Origin: Microbispora triticiradicis
GTDB lineage: Bacteria > Actinomycetota > Actinomycetes > Streptosporangiales > Streptosporangiaceae
Direction: 5' to 3'
Length of the DNA: 64,000 nt
Assembly: GCA_003260025.2 (NCBI GenBank)
Contig: QFZU02000050.1
Coordinates: forward strand, 62,001 to 126,000
Shown piece after piece: positions 1 through 16,912 of the stretch. Both the position numbers and the translations under genes were made by a program. Position 1 is the stretch's first letter; each line of letters starts with the position of its first letter. Under the pieces are notes generated by a model that was given only the letters and a program-made list of their open reading frames with translations, had not been told where the DNA came from and ran no database searches.

Positions 1-60
1 TGGGAGAGCGGCTGTCAAGCGCACGCATGCGAGCCCACGAACCCATGGGCACGAAGGAAA

Positions 61-89
61 AGACTACCCAGCGGTTCGCAAGTCGTCAA
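61..89 (-). promoter_or_regulatory. Leftward sigma70-type promoter for an off-window gene
   Basis: On the minus strand TTGACG (84-89) and TAGTCT (61-66) are separated by exactly 17 bp, close to the actinobacterial housekeeping consensus. It points out of the window, away from rpoC. A second TTGACA lies at 13-18, but its -10 would be off-window. Confidence 0.5.
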
Positions 90-271
90 AACGACCGCCG
101 CCGGATCGTCGGGTCCGTGTCATGGTTCCCGCCGCCTGCCTGGTGGCAGACAGCCAGAGGGCTCGGGATGAGTGTACTCGCCCACCACCCCTCCCCTCAC
201 CATTTCCGCCCTACCCCACGCCACCTGAGCGGGAAACACCGAGCGCCCCGACGAGCGAAGCGGGAAACACA

Positions 272-307
272 GAACCGCCCGGAGAGCGGGTGCTCTCCGG
301 GCGGTTC
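272..307 (-). terminator. rpoBC terminator
   Basis: A perfect 16-bp inverted repeat (272-287 with 292-307) closes a 4-nt loop 30 bp past the rpoC stop. On the minus strand it is followed by a T-enriched stretch (TCTGTGTTT). It is the first strong hairpin after rpoC and is a textbook operon end. Confidence 0.85.
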
Positions 308-336
308 GGCGTTCGGGACTCAGCCGTCCCCGGGAC

Positions 337-4212
<3,876 letters not shown>

Positions 4213-4231
4213 TAGATAATCCCCTTTTGAA

Positions 4232-7705
<3,474 letters not shown>

Positions 7706-7808
7706 CAGATGTCCTTCCGAGGGCTCGCGGACTGACTACACGCACGCCAGACGACCAAGATCAGAGGTTACTCAGAGAAGCGGTCGTCAAAGGGCAGCGC
7801 AAAGGGGC

Positions 7809-7837
7809 AGTGTAGCCGATCGGCATACACCTGTCCA
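7809..7837 (-). promoter_or_regulatory. rpoB promoter, proximal
   Basis: Minus-strand TGGACA (7832-7837) and TACACT (7809-7814) are spaced by 17 bp. The predicted start is near 7802, about 97 nt before the rpoB TTG codon. Confidence 0.55.
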
Positions 7838-7870
7838 CTCCGCTCTCGCTCTGCGCTCCACGTTGCTGGC

Positions 7871-7899
7871 AGCATCACCCGTCCGCGCCGAAACGTCAA
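7871..7899 (-). promoter_or_regulatory. rpoB promoter candidate, distal
   Basis: Minus-strand TTGACG (7894-7899) and GATGCT (7871-7876) are 17 bp apart. The -35 is near consensus and the -10 is weak, so it is less certain than the proximal site. Confidence 0.35.
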
Positions 7900-8127
7900 G
7901 CCCGAGAGCCGACATTTCGCCTAACCGACAGGGGTCACGCTGGGTTTTCCCGCCCTCGGGACCATAGCGAACGCCGGGGATCCAGTCCCTACCCGGGACC
8001 GGAGACGGGTAACGCTCAGTCACGCGAACGGCCTAACGCTGACCGTGGGTCTACGCTGCCGTGCCCTTGAATACCCATCTACAACCCTGGCTCAAACGCC
8101 TTCTTTGCTAACAATTTAGCCACGCGC

Positions 8128-8634
8128 TCAGGGGGCGGGCGTGTCCCCCAGAAGGGTGGACAGCCGGGAGGCCCGCCAGCCGTCGCCCTGCGTCACCATC
8201 ACCAGACGCGCCCTGCCCTGGCTGACCTGCTGCTTCGGCTCTTCCTCGCCCCCGCCGGACCGTGTCGTGACCATGTTCACGAACAGCAGCACGCGGACCT
8301 CGTCGGGCGTCGCCGACTCCACGCCCGCGGCCGCCACGACGGTCTGCTGGACCGTCCGCCGCTCCCGCGCCTCCGGGCCCAGCGTCGCCGCGAGCGTGCG
8401 GTAGTGCTCGGCCAACTCCCCGGTCGCGTGGCCGCCCGCCCGCGCCATGTCCCGGTCGATCGTACGGTAGTCGTACGACAGCATGTCGGGGGCGTACGAC
8501 CGGGCGGCAGCGAGGGCCTCGCGGGCGGCCGTGTCGGCGGCCTGGAGACGGCGCAGGTCGAGCAGCAGCCACACGGCGGCGACGGCCAGCCCCACGGCGA
8601 CGAGCGCCGGCAGCGCCCGAAGCAGGCGCCTCAC
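8128..8634 (-). CDS. Mce-associated membrane protein-like, second of pair
   Basis: A 168-residue protein with one N-terminal transmembrane segment (about residues 8-26) followed by an alpha/beta extracytoplasmic domain. The layout and the motif around VLLFVNMVTT resemble actinobacterial Mce-associated alanine/valine-rich proteins. The start is GTG at 8632-8634, overlapping the stop of the upstream gene by four bases (GTGA), which implies translational coupling. The much longer frame that reads through the upstream gene is a shadow. No mce transporter genes are nearby, so the partner is unknown. The function is inferred from architecture only. Confidence 0.7.
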   Translation of the reverse strand: MRRLLRALPALVAVGLAVAAVWLLLDLRRLQAADTAAREALAAARSYAPDMLSYDYRTIDRDMARAGGHATGELAEHYRTLAATLGPEARERRTVQQTVVAAAGVESATPDEVRVLLFVNMVTTRSGGGEEEPKQQVSQGRARLVMVTQGDGWRASRLSTLLGDTPAP

Positions 8635-9119
8635 TGCACCAGCTCCGCCCGGGAGACCAGCCACAGACCCGACGCCTTGGTCACGTCCATCCGCCAGCGG
8701 AAGAAGCGCTCCTCCGGCGCGGCCTTCCTGCCGTCCTCCCAGTGGATCACCGCGTCGGCGACGACCAGGACCTGCGCCGTACGCCGGTCTCCGGCGATGG
8801 AGGCGAGCGCGGACGCCCGCAGGACGCCCGTCTGGACGGCCTTGTTCTTCAGCGTGGCGGACCTCAGGGCCGCCTGACCCGCGGCGTACCGCGCCCTCTC
8901 CGTGCCGGTGGAGGTGGCCAGCGCGCGTTTGATGTCGTCGTCGATGCGGTGGTGGTCGATCGTCATGAGGCTCACCGCGTGCGCCATGGCGGCCCGGACC
9001 GCCATCTGCCGGTCCTGCACGGCCGCCTCGGCCTCCGTACGGGCCCCGGCGAGGCGCTGGACCACCAGGGCCAGCACGACCGCGACGAGGACGAGCCCGA
9101 CGGTCAGCGCGCGCCGCAT
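8631..9119 (-). CDS. Mce-associated membrane protein-like, first of pair
   Basis: A 162-residue protein with a single N-terminal membrane anchor (about residues 5-24) and a soluble domain with the pattern LVVADAVIHWED near the C-terminus. Together with its overlapping neighbour it has the one-TM-plus-NTF2-like-domain architecture of Mce-associated proteins. The ATG start has GGGGGAGGTGG just upstream. The pair sits between rplL and rpoB and is read in the same direction, after the rplL terminator. It may stabilise a lipid or Mce-type complex encoded elsewhere; that is inference. Confidence 0.7.
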   Translation of the reverse strand: MRRALTVGLVLVAVVLALVVQRLAGARTEAEAAVQDRQMAVRAAMAHAVSLMTIDHHRIDDDIKRALATSTGTERARYAAGQAALRSATLKNKAVQTGVLRASALASIAGDRRTAQVLVVADAVIHWEDGRKAAPEERFFRWRMDVTKASGLWLVSRAELVQ

Positions 9120-9250
9120 CCCCGTCCACCTCCCCCAGCACCCGACCGTCTCGGCCTGATCACGTCGCGCCGGATCCTACGTCCCGACCATAGATCAACG
9201 GGCCCGCCCTGCCCATAGGGTCTGGATTCCGTAGGGGTCCGGGCACGCGA

Positions 9251-9291
9251 AAGGGGCGGTCCCATCCGGCACCTGGATGGACCCGCCCCTT
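9251..9291 (-). terminator. rplJL terminator
   Basis: An imperfect 17-bp stem starts with AAGGGGCGG (9251) and closes with CCGCCCCTT (9291), 16 bp past the rplL stop. On the minus strand a short T-run follows. It separates rplJL from the Mce-associated pair. Confidence 0.7.
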
Positions 9292-9307
9292 CGGTGAAGC
9301 GTGAGAA

Positions 9308-9703
9308 CTACTTGACCGTGACGGTCGCGCCGGCGCCCTCCAGGGCGGCCTTCGCCTTCTCGGCCTGCTCCTTGTTGACCTTGCCGTCGAAGACGGGCTT
9401 CGGAGCGCCGTCCACGAGGTCCTTGGCCTCCTTGAGGCCCAGGCTCGTCAGGGCCCGGATCTCCTTGATGACCTGGATCTTCTTGTCGCCGGCGGCCTCG
9501 AGGATGACGTCGAACTCGTCCTGCTCCTCGGCCTCCTCGGCGGCGGCACCGGCGCCACCGGCGGCCGGGGCGGCGGCGACGGCGACCGGGGCGGCGGCCT
9601 TGACGTCGAAGGTCTCCTCGAAGACCTTCACGAAGTCGGACAGCTCAAGGAGAGTCATCTCCTTGAAGGTCTCGAGCAGCTCGTCGGTGCTGAGCTTCGC
9701 CAT
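9308..9703 (-). CDS. rplL: 50S ribosomal protein L7/L12
   Basis: A 131-residue stalk protein of the large ribosomal subunit, recruiting translation factors. It has the N-terminal dimerisation domain ([20 protein letters not shown]), an alanine/glycine/proline-rich hinge (about 36-58) and the conserved C-terminal domain with [20 protein letters not shown]. Length and domain order are normal. It follows rplJ by 76 bp and ends at a strong terminator. Confidence 0.98.
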   Translation of the reverse strand: MAKLSTDELLETFKEMTLLELSDFVKVFEETFDVKAAAPVAVAAAPAAGGAGAAAEEAEEQDEFDVILEAAGDKKIQVIKEIRALTSLGLKEAKDLVDGAPKPVFDGKVNKEQAEKAKAALEGAGATVTVK

Positions 9704-9779
9704 GATGTTCCTCCAGTGGATCTAGCAGAAAACGTGTAAGGGGACCGCGGTGCGCGCTTCCCCCGCCCGCTGCGCGGAC

Positions 9780-10304
9780 CTACTCGCCGGCCTCTTCGCG
9801 CTTGGCGCGCAGAGCCTCGGCCAGTCGAGCCATGGTGGTGGGCAGCGCGGCGAAGGTGGCGGCAGCCTGGGACTGCTTGGCCTTCAGCGCACCGGCCAGC
9901 TTCGCGAGGAGCACCTCACGGGACTCAAGGTCGGCAAGCTTGGTGATCTCGTCGGGGGTCATCGACTTGCCGTCGACGACGCCACCCTTGATCACCAGGA
10001 GGGGGTTGGCCTTGGCGAAGTCACGCAGCCCCTTGGCCGCCTCCACCACGTCGCCCTTGACGAACGCGATGGCGGTCGGGCCCTGGAACAGGTCGTCCAG
10101 AGCGGTGATCCCGGCGTTGTTGGCCGCGATCTTGGTCAGCGTGTTCTTCGCCACGGCGAACTTCGCATTCCCACCGAGAGAAACACGCAGCTGCTTGAGC
10201 TGCGCGACGGTGAGACCGCGGTATTCGGTCAGAACGGCGGCGCTGGATCCCTCGAACTCACTCTTGAGCTCGGAGATCGCGACGCTCTTCTCCGCCTTCG
10301 CCAT
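9780..10304 (-). CDS. rplJ: 50S ribosomal protein L10
   Basis: A 174-residue ribosomal stalk base protein that binds 23S rRNA and carries the L7/L12 dimers through its C-terminal helix. The start chosen is the ATG at 10302-10304 ([13 protein letters not shown]), which has GGAAGGAGG four bases upstream. A 37-residue upstream extension in the same frame runs through the leader hairpin and is rejected. Its alanine/lysine-rich C-terminal helix is intact. Expression is probably controlled by the L10 leader immediately upstream. Confidence 0.97.
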   Translation of the reverse strand: MAKAEKSVAISELKSEFEGSSAAVLTEYRGLTVAQLKQLRVSLGGNAKFAVAKNTLTKIAANNAGITALDDLFQGPTAIAFVKGDVVEAAKGLRDFAKANPLLVIKGGVVDGKSMTPDEITKLADLESREVLLAKLAGALKAKQSQAAATFAALPTTMARLAEALRAKREEAGE

Positions 10305-10342
10305 GGGCCTCCTTCCAGATGTGCCGCCGGCGGAAGGCCCTT

Positions 10343-10490
10343 GGAAAACAGACAAGCCCCGGCGCAGGCGCACGGGGCTTGGGCAGAAGTCACACGTCCT
10401 CAAGCGTCTCCACACCTACGCGGGCCGTCCACTCACGTGGATCCTTCAGTCATCGGGCTGCACGCCCGGTGACGACCGGCGGTCTTCGGC
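10343..10490 (-). ncRNA. Candidate ribosomal protein L10 leader with attenuator
   Basis: The minus-strand leader of rplJ contains the hairpin arms AAGCCCCG (10354-10361) and CGGGGCTT (10373-10380), followed by GTCTGTTTTCC, which looks like an intrinsic terminator. The upstream half (about 10400-10490) is rich in potential stems such as GACCGCCGGTC. In many bacteria the L10-L12 complex binds such a leader to repress its own operon. The identification rests on position and structure, not on a covariance model. Confidence 0.55.
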
Positions 10491-10497
10491 AGGAGAC

Positions 10498-10527
10498 AGA
10501 CTACGTTGTCAACCGTCAGGACGGCAA
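10498..10527 (-). promoter_or_regulatory. Possible rplJ promoter
   Basis: Minus-strand TTGCCG (10522-10527) and TAGTCT (10498-10503) are 18 bp apart, straddling the stop codon of the upstream lipoprotein gene. The predicted start is at the beginning of the L10 leader. Confidence 0.3.
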
Positions 10528-11355
10528 ATCGGCGGTGGCGCGCTGCGGCAGCTCGCCCACCTGGTCGGCCGCCGGCACCTTGATGGAGACCGGCTCGTTG
10601 AACGACTTGAACATCGCCGTGGCCTTGAACGCGCCGGCGTCCGGCTTGCCGCCGTTCAGCTCGACCTTCCGCGGCAGGCCCTGGGCGTCGATCCACGCGT
10701 CGAACTTGACGTCCTTGGCGCCGGCCAGCTCGCCGCGCAGCTGCGAGCGCTGGTCGTCGGACAGCTGCTTGACCGCCTCGTCCACCGGGAACGTGCCCGC
10801 GTAGTGGGTCGTGTCCACCCCGCCGACCTGCTCGCTGCCCACCGACTTGACGTCCTTGGACGCCGTGAGCAGCGCGGTGCTGGTCTTCAGGTCGAACTGC
10901 CGGGCCTGGGCGAGGTACTGGTCGACGTCCACGCCCGCCTGCGAGCCGAGCTGCTTCAGATCGAGCCTGATGTACGGCTTGGTCGCGCCCAGCAGGTTCT
11001 TGAGCATGTCGACCTTCACGTACGCCACTTCGCCGTCGACGATGACGCGCACGCCGCCGGGCAGGTTCTGGCCGTTGAACGACACCTGGCTCAGGTTGAT
11101 GTCCGTGGCGACCTGCGGGCTCTTCTGGTAGAGCATCGTGCCCTGCACGAGCCCCGCCTGGGCGCCCTTGGCGTCGGTGACGTTGACCACGAGATCCGCG
11201 GCGTACGTGTTGACGTCGTCGGCCTTCTGCGCGCTCTGCTGCAGGACCTCGGACGCCGAGAGCGTGACGTTCTCGAGAGACGGAGTCGCGGTCGTCCCGC
11301 ATCCCGCGACCGTGATCGCGGCAACCGCCCCCGCGGCCACTAGTAGTCGTCGCAT
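10516..11355 (-). CDS. LppX/LprAFG-type lipoprotein
   Basis: A 279-residue secreted lipoprotein. The signal peptide ends in a lipobox (VAGC, cysteine 19), and a 20-residue linker leads into a beta-rich domain typical of the LppX_LprAFG family, which carries hydrophobic lipids between the membrane and the cell envelope. Characteristic elements are GTMLYQKSPQVATD and a C-terminal KFDAWIDAQGLPRKVEL strand pair. It sits between rplA and rplJ, an insertion into the ribosomal cluster. GAAAGGGATGG precedes the ATG. The lipid ligand cannot be deduced. Confidence 0.85.
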   Translation of the reverse strand: MRRLLVAAGAVAAITVAGCGTTATPSLENVTLSASEVLQQSAQKADDVNTYAADLVVNVTDAKGAQAGLVQGTMLYQKSPQVATDINLSQVSFNGQNLPGGVRVIVDGEVAYVKVDMLKNLLGATKPYIRLDLKQLGSQAGVDVDQYLAQARQFDLKTSTALLTASKDVKSVGSEQVGGVDTTHYAGTFPVDEAVKQLSDDQRSQLRGELAGAKDVKFDAWIDAQGLPRKVELNGGKPDAGAFKATAMFKSFNEPVSIKVPAADQVGELPQRATADLPS

Positions 11356-11484
11356 TTTTCCATCCCTTTCTGGGTTCCCCCTTTACCTGCCCTTGACCCT
11401 ATTCGCCTAACGCCCTCTGCGCGTCGCGCCTGTCGCAACCCTCATGACATGTGCACAAAACCTCCACATGCGCATGGACAGACA

Positions 11485-11518
11485 GAAGCCCCCGCCCGAT
11501 GTCTCGGGCGGGGGCTTC
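11485..11518 (-). terminator. rplKA terminator
   Basis: A perfect 15-bp stem (GAAGCCCCCGCCCGA at 11485-11499 with 11504-11518) with a 4-nt loop, about 40 bp after the rplA stop. It separates rplKA from the lipoprotein gene. Confidence 0.85.
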
Positions 11519-11556
11519 CGTCAGGCTCGGCGGCCTGTCCGGCCGTCGTGGAACGG

Positions 11557-12270
11557 TCAGGCGTCGATCTCGGCGGTCATCGCCCGCGTCACGTTCGGGT
11601 CGACCGGGATGCCGGGGCCCATGGACGTGGTGAAGGTGACCTTCTTCAGGTAGCGGCCCTTGGCGGCCGACGGCTTGAGACGAAGCACCTCGTCCAGCGC
11701 GGCGGCGTAGTTCTCCACCAGCTGGCGGTCGTCGAAGGACGCCTTGCCGATGATGAAGTGCAGGTTCGCGTGCCGGTCGACGCGGAACTCGATCTTGCCG
11801 CCCTTGATGTCGGTCACGGCCTTGGCCACGGCGGGCGTCACGGTGCCGGTCTTGGGGTTCGGCATGAGGCCACGGGGGCCGAGCACGCGGCCCAGGCGGC
11901 CGACCTTGCCCATCATGTCCGGCGTCGCGACGACCGCGTCGAAGTCCAGTCGGCCCTTCGACACCTCGTCGATCAGCTCGTCGGAGCCGACGATGTCGGC
12001 GCCCGCCGCGCGGGCCTCCTCGGCACGGTCACCGGTCGCGAAGACCAGGACCCGGGCGGTCTTGCCGGTGCCGTGCGGGAGGTTGACGGTGCCGCGGACC
12101 ATCTGGTCGGCCTTGCGCGGGTCGACGCCCAGCCGCAGGGCCACCTCGACGGTGGCGTCGAACTTCGTGGTCGCGGTCTTCTTGGCCAGCCGCACACCGT
12201 CCAGCGGGGCGTACAGGGCCGCGCGGTCGACCTCGGCCGCCGCGTTCTTCCAGCTCTTGCTGCGCTTCAC
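11557..12270 (-). CDS. rplA: 50S ribosomal protein L1
   Basis: A 237-residue protein of the mobile L1 stalk of the large subunit, involved in release of deacylated tRNA. It contains the family blocks [14 protein letters not shown] and [20 protein letters not shown]. The start is GTG (12268-12270), with AGGAG six bases upstream. It is 74 bp downstream of rplK and the pair forms the usual L11 operon. Confidence 0.98.
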   Translation of the reverse strand: MKRSKSWKNAAAEVDRAALYAPLDGVRLAKKTATTKFDATVEVALRLGVDPRKADQMVRGTVNLPHGTGKTARVLVFATGDRAEEARAAGADIVGSDELIDEVSKGRLDFDAVVATPDMMGKVGRLGRVLGPRGLMPNPKTGTVTPAVAKAVTDIKGGKIEFRVDRHANLHFIIGKASFDDRQLVENYAAALDEVLRLKPSAAKGRYLKKVTFTTSMGPGIPVDPNVTRAMTAEIDA

Positions 12271-12344
12271 TTCATACTCCTAAGGAGATCGTGGTCCGGG
12301 CCGCGCATCGGCCCTCCCACAGCGTTCGAATTCGCCGGTGAGAG

Positions 12345-12776
12345 TCAGTCGGCGATGGTGATGCCCATGGAGCGGGCGGTGCCGGCGATGATCTTCTCGG
12401 CGGCCTCGACGTCGTTGGCGTTGAGGTCCTGCAACTTGGTCTCGGCGATCTGGCGAAGCTGCTCGCGGGTCAGCTTGCCCACCTTGTCCTTGTGCGGGTT
12501 CGCGCTGCCCTTCTGCAGACCGGCGGCCTTCTTGATCAGCTCGGGCGCCGGCGGCGTCTTCGTGATGAAGGTGAAGCTGCGGTCTTCGAAGATGGTGATC
12601 TCAACGGGGATGATGTTGCCCCGCTGGGACTCCGTCGCCGCGTTGTACTGCTTGACGAAGTCCATGATGTTGACGCCGTGCGGACCGAGCGCGGTACCGA
12701 CCGGCGGCGCGGGGGTGGCCTGGCCAGCGGGAAGCTGGACCTTCACCAGGGCCGCGACTTTCTTCTTTGGAGGCAT
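12345..12776 (-). CDS. rplK: 50S ribosomal protein L11
   Basis: A 143-residue protein of the GTPase-associated centre, the site of thiopeptide antibiotic action. The N-terminal domain has the proline motif [20 protein letters not shown] (prolines 22, 24 and 25 intact) and the C-terminal RNA-binding domain ends [10 protein letters not shown]. No resistance-type change at the thiostrepton prolines is visible. It lies after a hairpin that separates it from nusG. Confidence 0.98.
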   Translation of the reverse strand: MPPKKKVAALVKVQLPAGQATPAPPVGTALGPHGVNIMDFVKQYNAATESQRGNIIPVEITIFEDRSFTFITKTPPAPELIKKAAGLQKGSANPHKDKVGKLTREQLRQIAETKLQDLNANDVEAAEKIIAGTARSMGITIAD

Positions 12777-12804
12777 TAGTCCTTCTCCGGGTCCTTGGTC
12801 CTAC

Positions 12805-12842
12805 AAAAGCCTCACGGCACGCCGGAACACGGCGTGCGTGAG
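12805..12842 (-). terminator. Terminator or attenuator between nusG and rplK
   Basis: A 13-bp stem with one bulged base (12811-12824 with 12830-12842) and a 5-nt loop. On the minus strand it is followed directly by CTTTTG. It lies 27 bp after the nusG stop and 29 bp before rplK, so it would end or attenuate the secE-nusG transcript ahead of rplKA. Confidence 0.65.
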
Positions 12843-12869
12843 GACGGCTATCGAGTCTACGCGAGCCGG

Positions 12870-13643
12870 TCAGATCTTCGAGACCTGGTTGAACGACAGC
12901 TCAACCGGGGTCTCCCGGCCGAAGATGGAGACGAGGACCTTGAGCTTCTGCGACTCGGCACTGATCTCGCTCACCGTGGCCGGCAGCGTGGCGAACGGCC
13001 CGTCCATGACGGTGACCGACTCGCCGACCTCGAAGTCGACGGTCGCGGTGGTCGTCTTGGCCGCGGCCTTCTTGACTTCCTCGGACGGCTCCGGGGCGAG
13101 CAGCTTGGCGACCTCGTCGAGGTTCAGCGGGCTCGGCTTGTTGGACAGCCCGACGAAGCCGGTCACACCGGGCGTGTTGCGCACGGCGGCCCAGGACTCG
13201 TCGGACAACTCCATCCGGACCAGCACATAGCCGGGAAGCACCCGCTCCTTGATCGGAGTCTTCTTACCGCCCTTGAACTCGGTGATCGTGTGGGTCGGCA
13301 CCTCGACCTGGAAGATGAAATCCTCCATGTTGAGGGACCCGATACGGCTCTCGATGTTCTGCTTCACGCGGTTCTCGTAACCGGCGTAGGAGTGGATGAC
13401 GTACCACTCGCCGAACTGACCGCGAAGCTGGCGCTTGAACTCCTCGACCGGGTCGACATCGGGGAGGACGTCGCCGTCCTCGTCGACCTGCGCGGCGGCC
13501 TCGGCCGAGTCTTCGCCGCCGTCACCGCCGTCAGAGTCGGCGGCCGTGGTCTCCTCGACCTCTTCTACGGCCTCGTCCTGCTCGGTGCCCCACTCGTCAT
13601 GCTCGTCATGGGAGCGGTCGGCCGGCATCGGGGACTCGGACAC
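12870..13643 (-). CDS. nusG: Transcription termination/antitermination factor NusG
   Basis: A 257-residue NusG that binds RNA polymerase and links transcription to termination or translation. It has an acidic N-terminal extension of about 75 residues rich in Asp and Glu, typical of actinobacteria. The NGN domain follows ([19 protein letters not shown]), then an inserted loop, and a C-terminal KOW domain ([20 protein letters not shown]). The start is GTG (13641-13643) behind AGAAGGAAG. It is 56 bp downstream of secE. Confidence 0.97.
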   Translation of the reverse strand: MSESPMPADRSHDEHDEWGTEQDEAVEEVEETTAADSDGGDGGEDSAEAAAQVDEDGDVLPDVDPVEEFKRQLRGQFGEWYVIHSYAGYENRVKQNIESRIGSLNMEDFIFQVEVPTHTITEFKGGKKTPIKERVLPGYVLVRMELSDESWAAVRNTPGVTGFVGLSNKPSPLNLDEVAKLLAPEPSEEVKKAAAKTTTATVDFEVGESVTVMDGPFATLPATVSEISAESQKLKVLVSIFGRETPVELSFNQVSKI

Positions 13644-13699
13644 GGGACTCTTCCTTCTTCGCTTGGTGTCGTGGACGTGCTACGACGTCTCGGGCCGGA

Positions 13700-13957
13700 T
13701 CAGGATCCGCCGAAGACCCACAGCACAGCCTTACCCAGCACGGTGTCGATCCCGAAAACGAGCGCAACCATAATCACGACGAAGACCAGGACGACCACCG
13801 TGTAAGAGATCAGCTCAGTGCGCCTCGGCCAGATGACCTTACGCAACTCGGCGACGACCTGCCGGTAGAACAGAGCGGGCGAGGTACGCCTTGCCTTCTT
13901 CTCGCCGGTTGGCTTACCGGGCTTTCCAGCGGTCTCGCCGCGGGTGTCGATCGCCAC
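13700..13957 (-). CDS. secE: Preprotein translocase subunit SecE
   Basis: An 85-residue membrane subunit of the SecYEG channel. A basic cytoplasmic N-terminus precedes the conserved amphipathic helix (FYRQVVAELRKVIWPRRTEL, about 30-49) and one transmembrane segment (about 53-72). The GTG start at 13955-13957 was chosen because AGGTGAGGA precedes it and the length fits actinobacterial SecE; the longer frame has no ribosome binding site. Confidence 0.95.
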   Translation of the reverse strand: MAIDTRGETAGKPGKPTGEKKARRTSPALFYRQVVAELRKVIWPRRTELISYTVVVLVFVVIMVALVFGIDTVLGKAVLWVFGGS

Positions 13958-14033
13958 AGTCCTCACCTGATCCGTCGTGTCCGTCGCAGCTTGCGGCGCG
14001 CTTTCACGCCATTGTTGCGCGGACCGCACTCCG

Positions 14034-14106
14034 CAGGGCACGAGGGACTCGAACCCCCAACCGCCGGTTTTGGAGACCGGTGCGCTACCAATTGCGCTAG
14101 TGCCCT
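14034..14106 (-). tRNA. trpT: tRNA-Trp (CCA anticodon)
   Basis: A full cloverleaf is visible on the minus strand: acceptor AGGGCAC/GTGCCCT, D stem GCGC/GCGC, anticodon stem CCGGT/ACCGG around loop CTCCAAA (anticodon CCA), and T stem GGGGG/CCCTC with one G-T pair around TTCGAGT. Discriminator G follows and CCA is not encoded. Its place directly upstream of secE is typical of actinobacteria. A -10-like TATCGT lies at 14119-14124. Confidence 0.97.
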
Positions 14107-14340
14107 AGGCCGTGCACCACGATACCCGAGAAACGCGATGACGCATCCGTCCGTTGCTCACGTGGCCCACTAGTCGGTGAAGTGTACGCGGGAATCACCA
14201 CTCCGTCGAACCAGAACGCTCGCACGCCGTCCGGAGACGCCCCGGCAGCGCTCCGGTTCGGACCCAAAGTTACCGTGCGGACCCGCCCGCGGGCCGGATA
14301 TGGATGCGAAACCGCGCGGCGCGTCTGGAACGATGGAGGC

Positions 14341-15546
<1,206 letters not shown>

Positions 15547-15565
15547 CACTTCGCCCACCCGGCAC

Positions 15566-15601
15566 GAAGGCCCGGCCCCCACCACGCGGGACCGGGCCTT
15601 C
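15566..15601 (+). terminator. Terminator after the aminotransferase gene
   Basis: Inverted repeat GAAGGCCCGG (15566-15575) and CCGGGCCTTC (15592-15601), 20 bp past the stop codon, positioned between convergent genes and therefore possibly used from both sides. Confidence 0.65.
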
Positions 15602-15657
15602 GCCATGCCGGCGGCAAGGTGAAACGACGGGTTGCGGCCGAACCGCCGTGGCCGCGT

Positions 15658-16899
15658 TCAGGACCAGAGGACGCAGATGGGCGCCGCGACGATCCTCTCG
15701 TCCATCTCGATGACACGCGGACCGGTGTGCAGCACGACACCGGCCACGAAGCGATCGCCCAGTTCGTCCCGCAACCACCGCAGGTGCTTCGCGTCGTCGT
15801 GACGCGGGGTGGCGGCGACCTTCACCTCGATCCCGATCACTCGTCCCATGCCGAGCTCCAGGATGATGTCGACCTCGTGCCGTCCCTGGTCCTGCCGCAG
15901 ATGGTAGATGCGGGGCCGGCTGTCGCAGACCGGCGCCTCCGCGCGCAACTGCTGAACCACGAAGGTGTCGAGCAACCGGCCGAGCAGATCGCCGTCGCGG
16001 AGGATCGCTCGTTCGTCCACCCGCAGCAGGGCCGCGACCAGTGCAGGGTCGACGAGATAGCGCTTGGACCCGCGGATCAACCGCTTCAGGCGATTACTGA
16101 ACCAGGCGGGAACCTTGTCAGCGACAAGGAGATCGCGGAGGAGGCGCTCATACGCCTCTCCCGTACGGGCGTTCACGGCGGCCGCGTCATAGAGCGTCTT
16201 GTCCGTGACCACACCGGCGGTGTTCAGAGCCAGCGCCTCCATGTAAGCCCGGAGGCGGACCGGGTCGCGCCGTCCGTCGAGTGTCTCGATGTCCCGCGTC
16301 AAGGTCTGCTCGATGTAGCTGTCCAGCCACCGGGCCCGCACCGAAGGCGGCATCCACTGAGCCTCGGGGAAGCCGCTGCGCAACGCCAGATCCACATAGT
16401 CGGCCAGATCGGGCGGCTGCGCCGGTGTGGCGAGTTCCCGCACCCGTCCCTGCGCGAGCAGATCGGCGAAAGCGGGTCTCCTCGTGTTGCGCTCAAGCTC
16501 CTTGACCGCGAGTCCCATCATGTCGATGCGGACCACCCGTCCCGTGCCGGGCCAGGTCCGGCCGCCGAAGTCGGACCATACGGAGCCTGTGAGGATGAAT
16601 CGGCCCGGGCGGTGGTCGCCGTCCACCGCACGCTTCACCGCTCCGAGCACGTCCGGCACGATCTGCCACTCGTCCAGCAGGACCGGCTCCGCAAGCCGTC
16701 CCAGGGCCGCATCCGGATCGGCGAGGAAGGCGGCGTTCTCCCTGTCCCGGTCGAGCCGCACCACGGTTTTGACGTGCCGGACGGCCGTGGTGGTCTTGCC
16801 CGTGGCCCGCGGGCCGACCAGCATGATCGCGGGTAGCGTCCGAAAGAGTTCGTCGATGATCGGATCCACCATGCGCGGGATGTAGGAATCACGGCTCAC
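15658..16899 (-). CDS. AAA-type ATPase with DUF4143 domain
   Basis: A 413-residue P-loop protein. Walker A is GPRATGKT (29-36), and the Walker B-like strand is EPVLLDEWQ near residue 75. The C-terminal half is DUF4143, containing the nuclease-like pattern HEVDIILELG..GIEVKV, which resembles the PD-(D/E)xK core. Such proteins are widespread, often stand alone, and are suspected DNA- or toxin-related ATPases with no settled role. It has no operon partner. Repeats at its 5' flank may be an insertion-element remnant. Confidence 0.85.
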   Translation of the reverse strand: MSRDSYIPRMVDPIIDELFRTLPAIMLVGPRATGKTTTAVRHVKTVVRLDRDRENAAFLADPDAALGRLAEPVLLDEWQIVPDVLGAVKRAVDGDHRPGRFILTGSVWSDFGGRTWPGTGRVVRIDMMGLAVKELERNTRRPAFADLLAQGRVRELATPAQPPDLADYVDLALRSGFPEAQWMPPSVRARWLDSYIEQTLTRDIETLDGRRDPVRLRAYMEALALNTAGVVTDKTLYDAAAVNARTGEAYERLLRDLLVADKVPAWFSNRLKRLIRGSKRYLVDPALVAALLRVDERAILRDGDLLGRLLDTFVVQQLRAEAPVCDSRPRIYHLRQDQGRHEVDIILELGMGRVIGIEVKVAATPRHDDAKHLRWLRDELGDRFVAGVVLHTGPRVIEMDERIVAAPICVLWS

Positions 16900-16912
16900 G
16901 CAGGCACATTAC

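Larger units (their letters stand above)
1..336. other. Non-coding stretch downstream of rpoC
   Basis: No convincing gene lies here; the overlapping reading frames have arginine/proline-rich compositions typical of chance ORFs in GC-rich DNA. The stretch holds the rpoC terminator (272-307) and a leftward promoter candidate (61-89) that would serve a gene beyond the left edge of the window. In related actinobacteria rpsL and fusA usually lie in that direction, but nothing visible here proves it. Confidence 0.6.
7706..8127 (-). other. rpoB upstream leader region
   Basis: This 422-bp stretch holds no credible gene. It contains two rpoB promoter candidates (7809-7837 and 7871-7899), and would give leaders of about 100 and 160 nt. 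A long untranslated leader with more than one promoter is usual for actinobacterial rpoB. A 78-codon reading frame inside it lacks coding character. Confidence 0.6.

Noticed and set aside
7787-8023. 78-codon gene in the rpoB leader
   Set aside because: No ribosome binding site, no coding bias, and it covers both rpoB promoter candidates.
9120-9141. Single 337-residue protein covering both Mce-associated genes
   Set aside because: The frame reads the first gene out of register; two overlapping genes with a GTGA junction each have their own membrane anchor.
10305-10415. 37-residue N-terminal extension of L10
   Set aside because: It translates the leader hairpin; the family N-terminus and ribosome binding site place the start at 10304.
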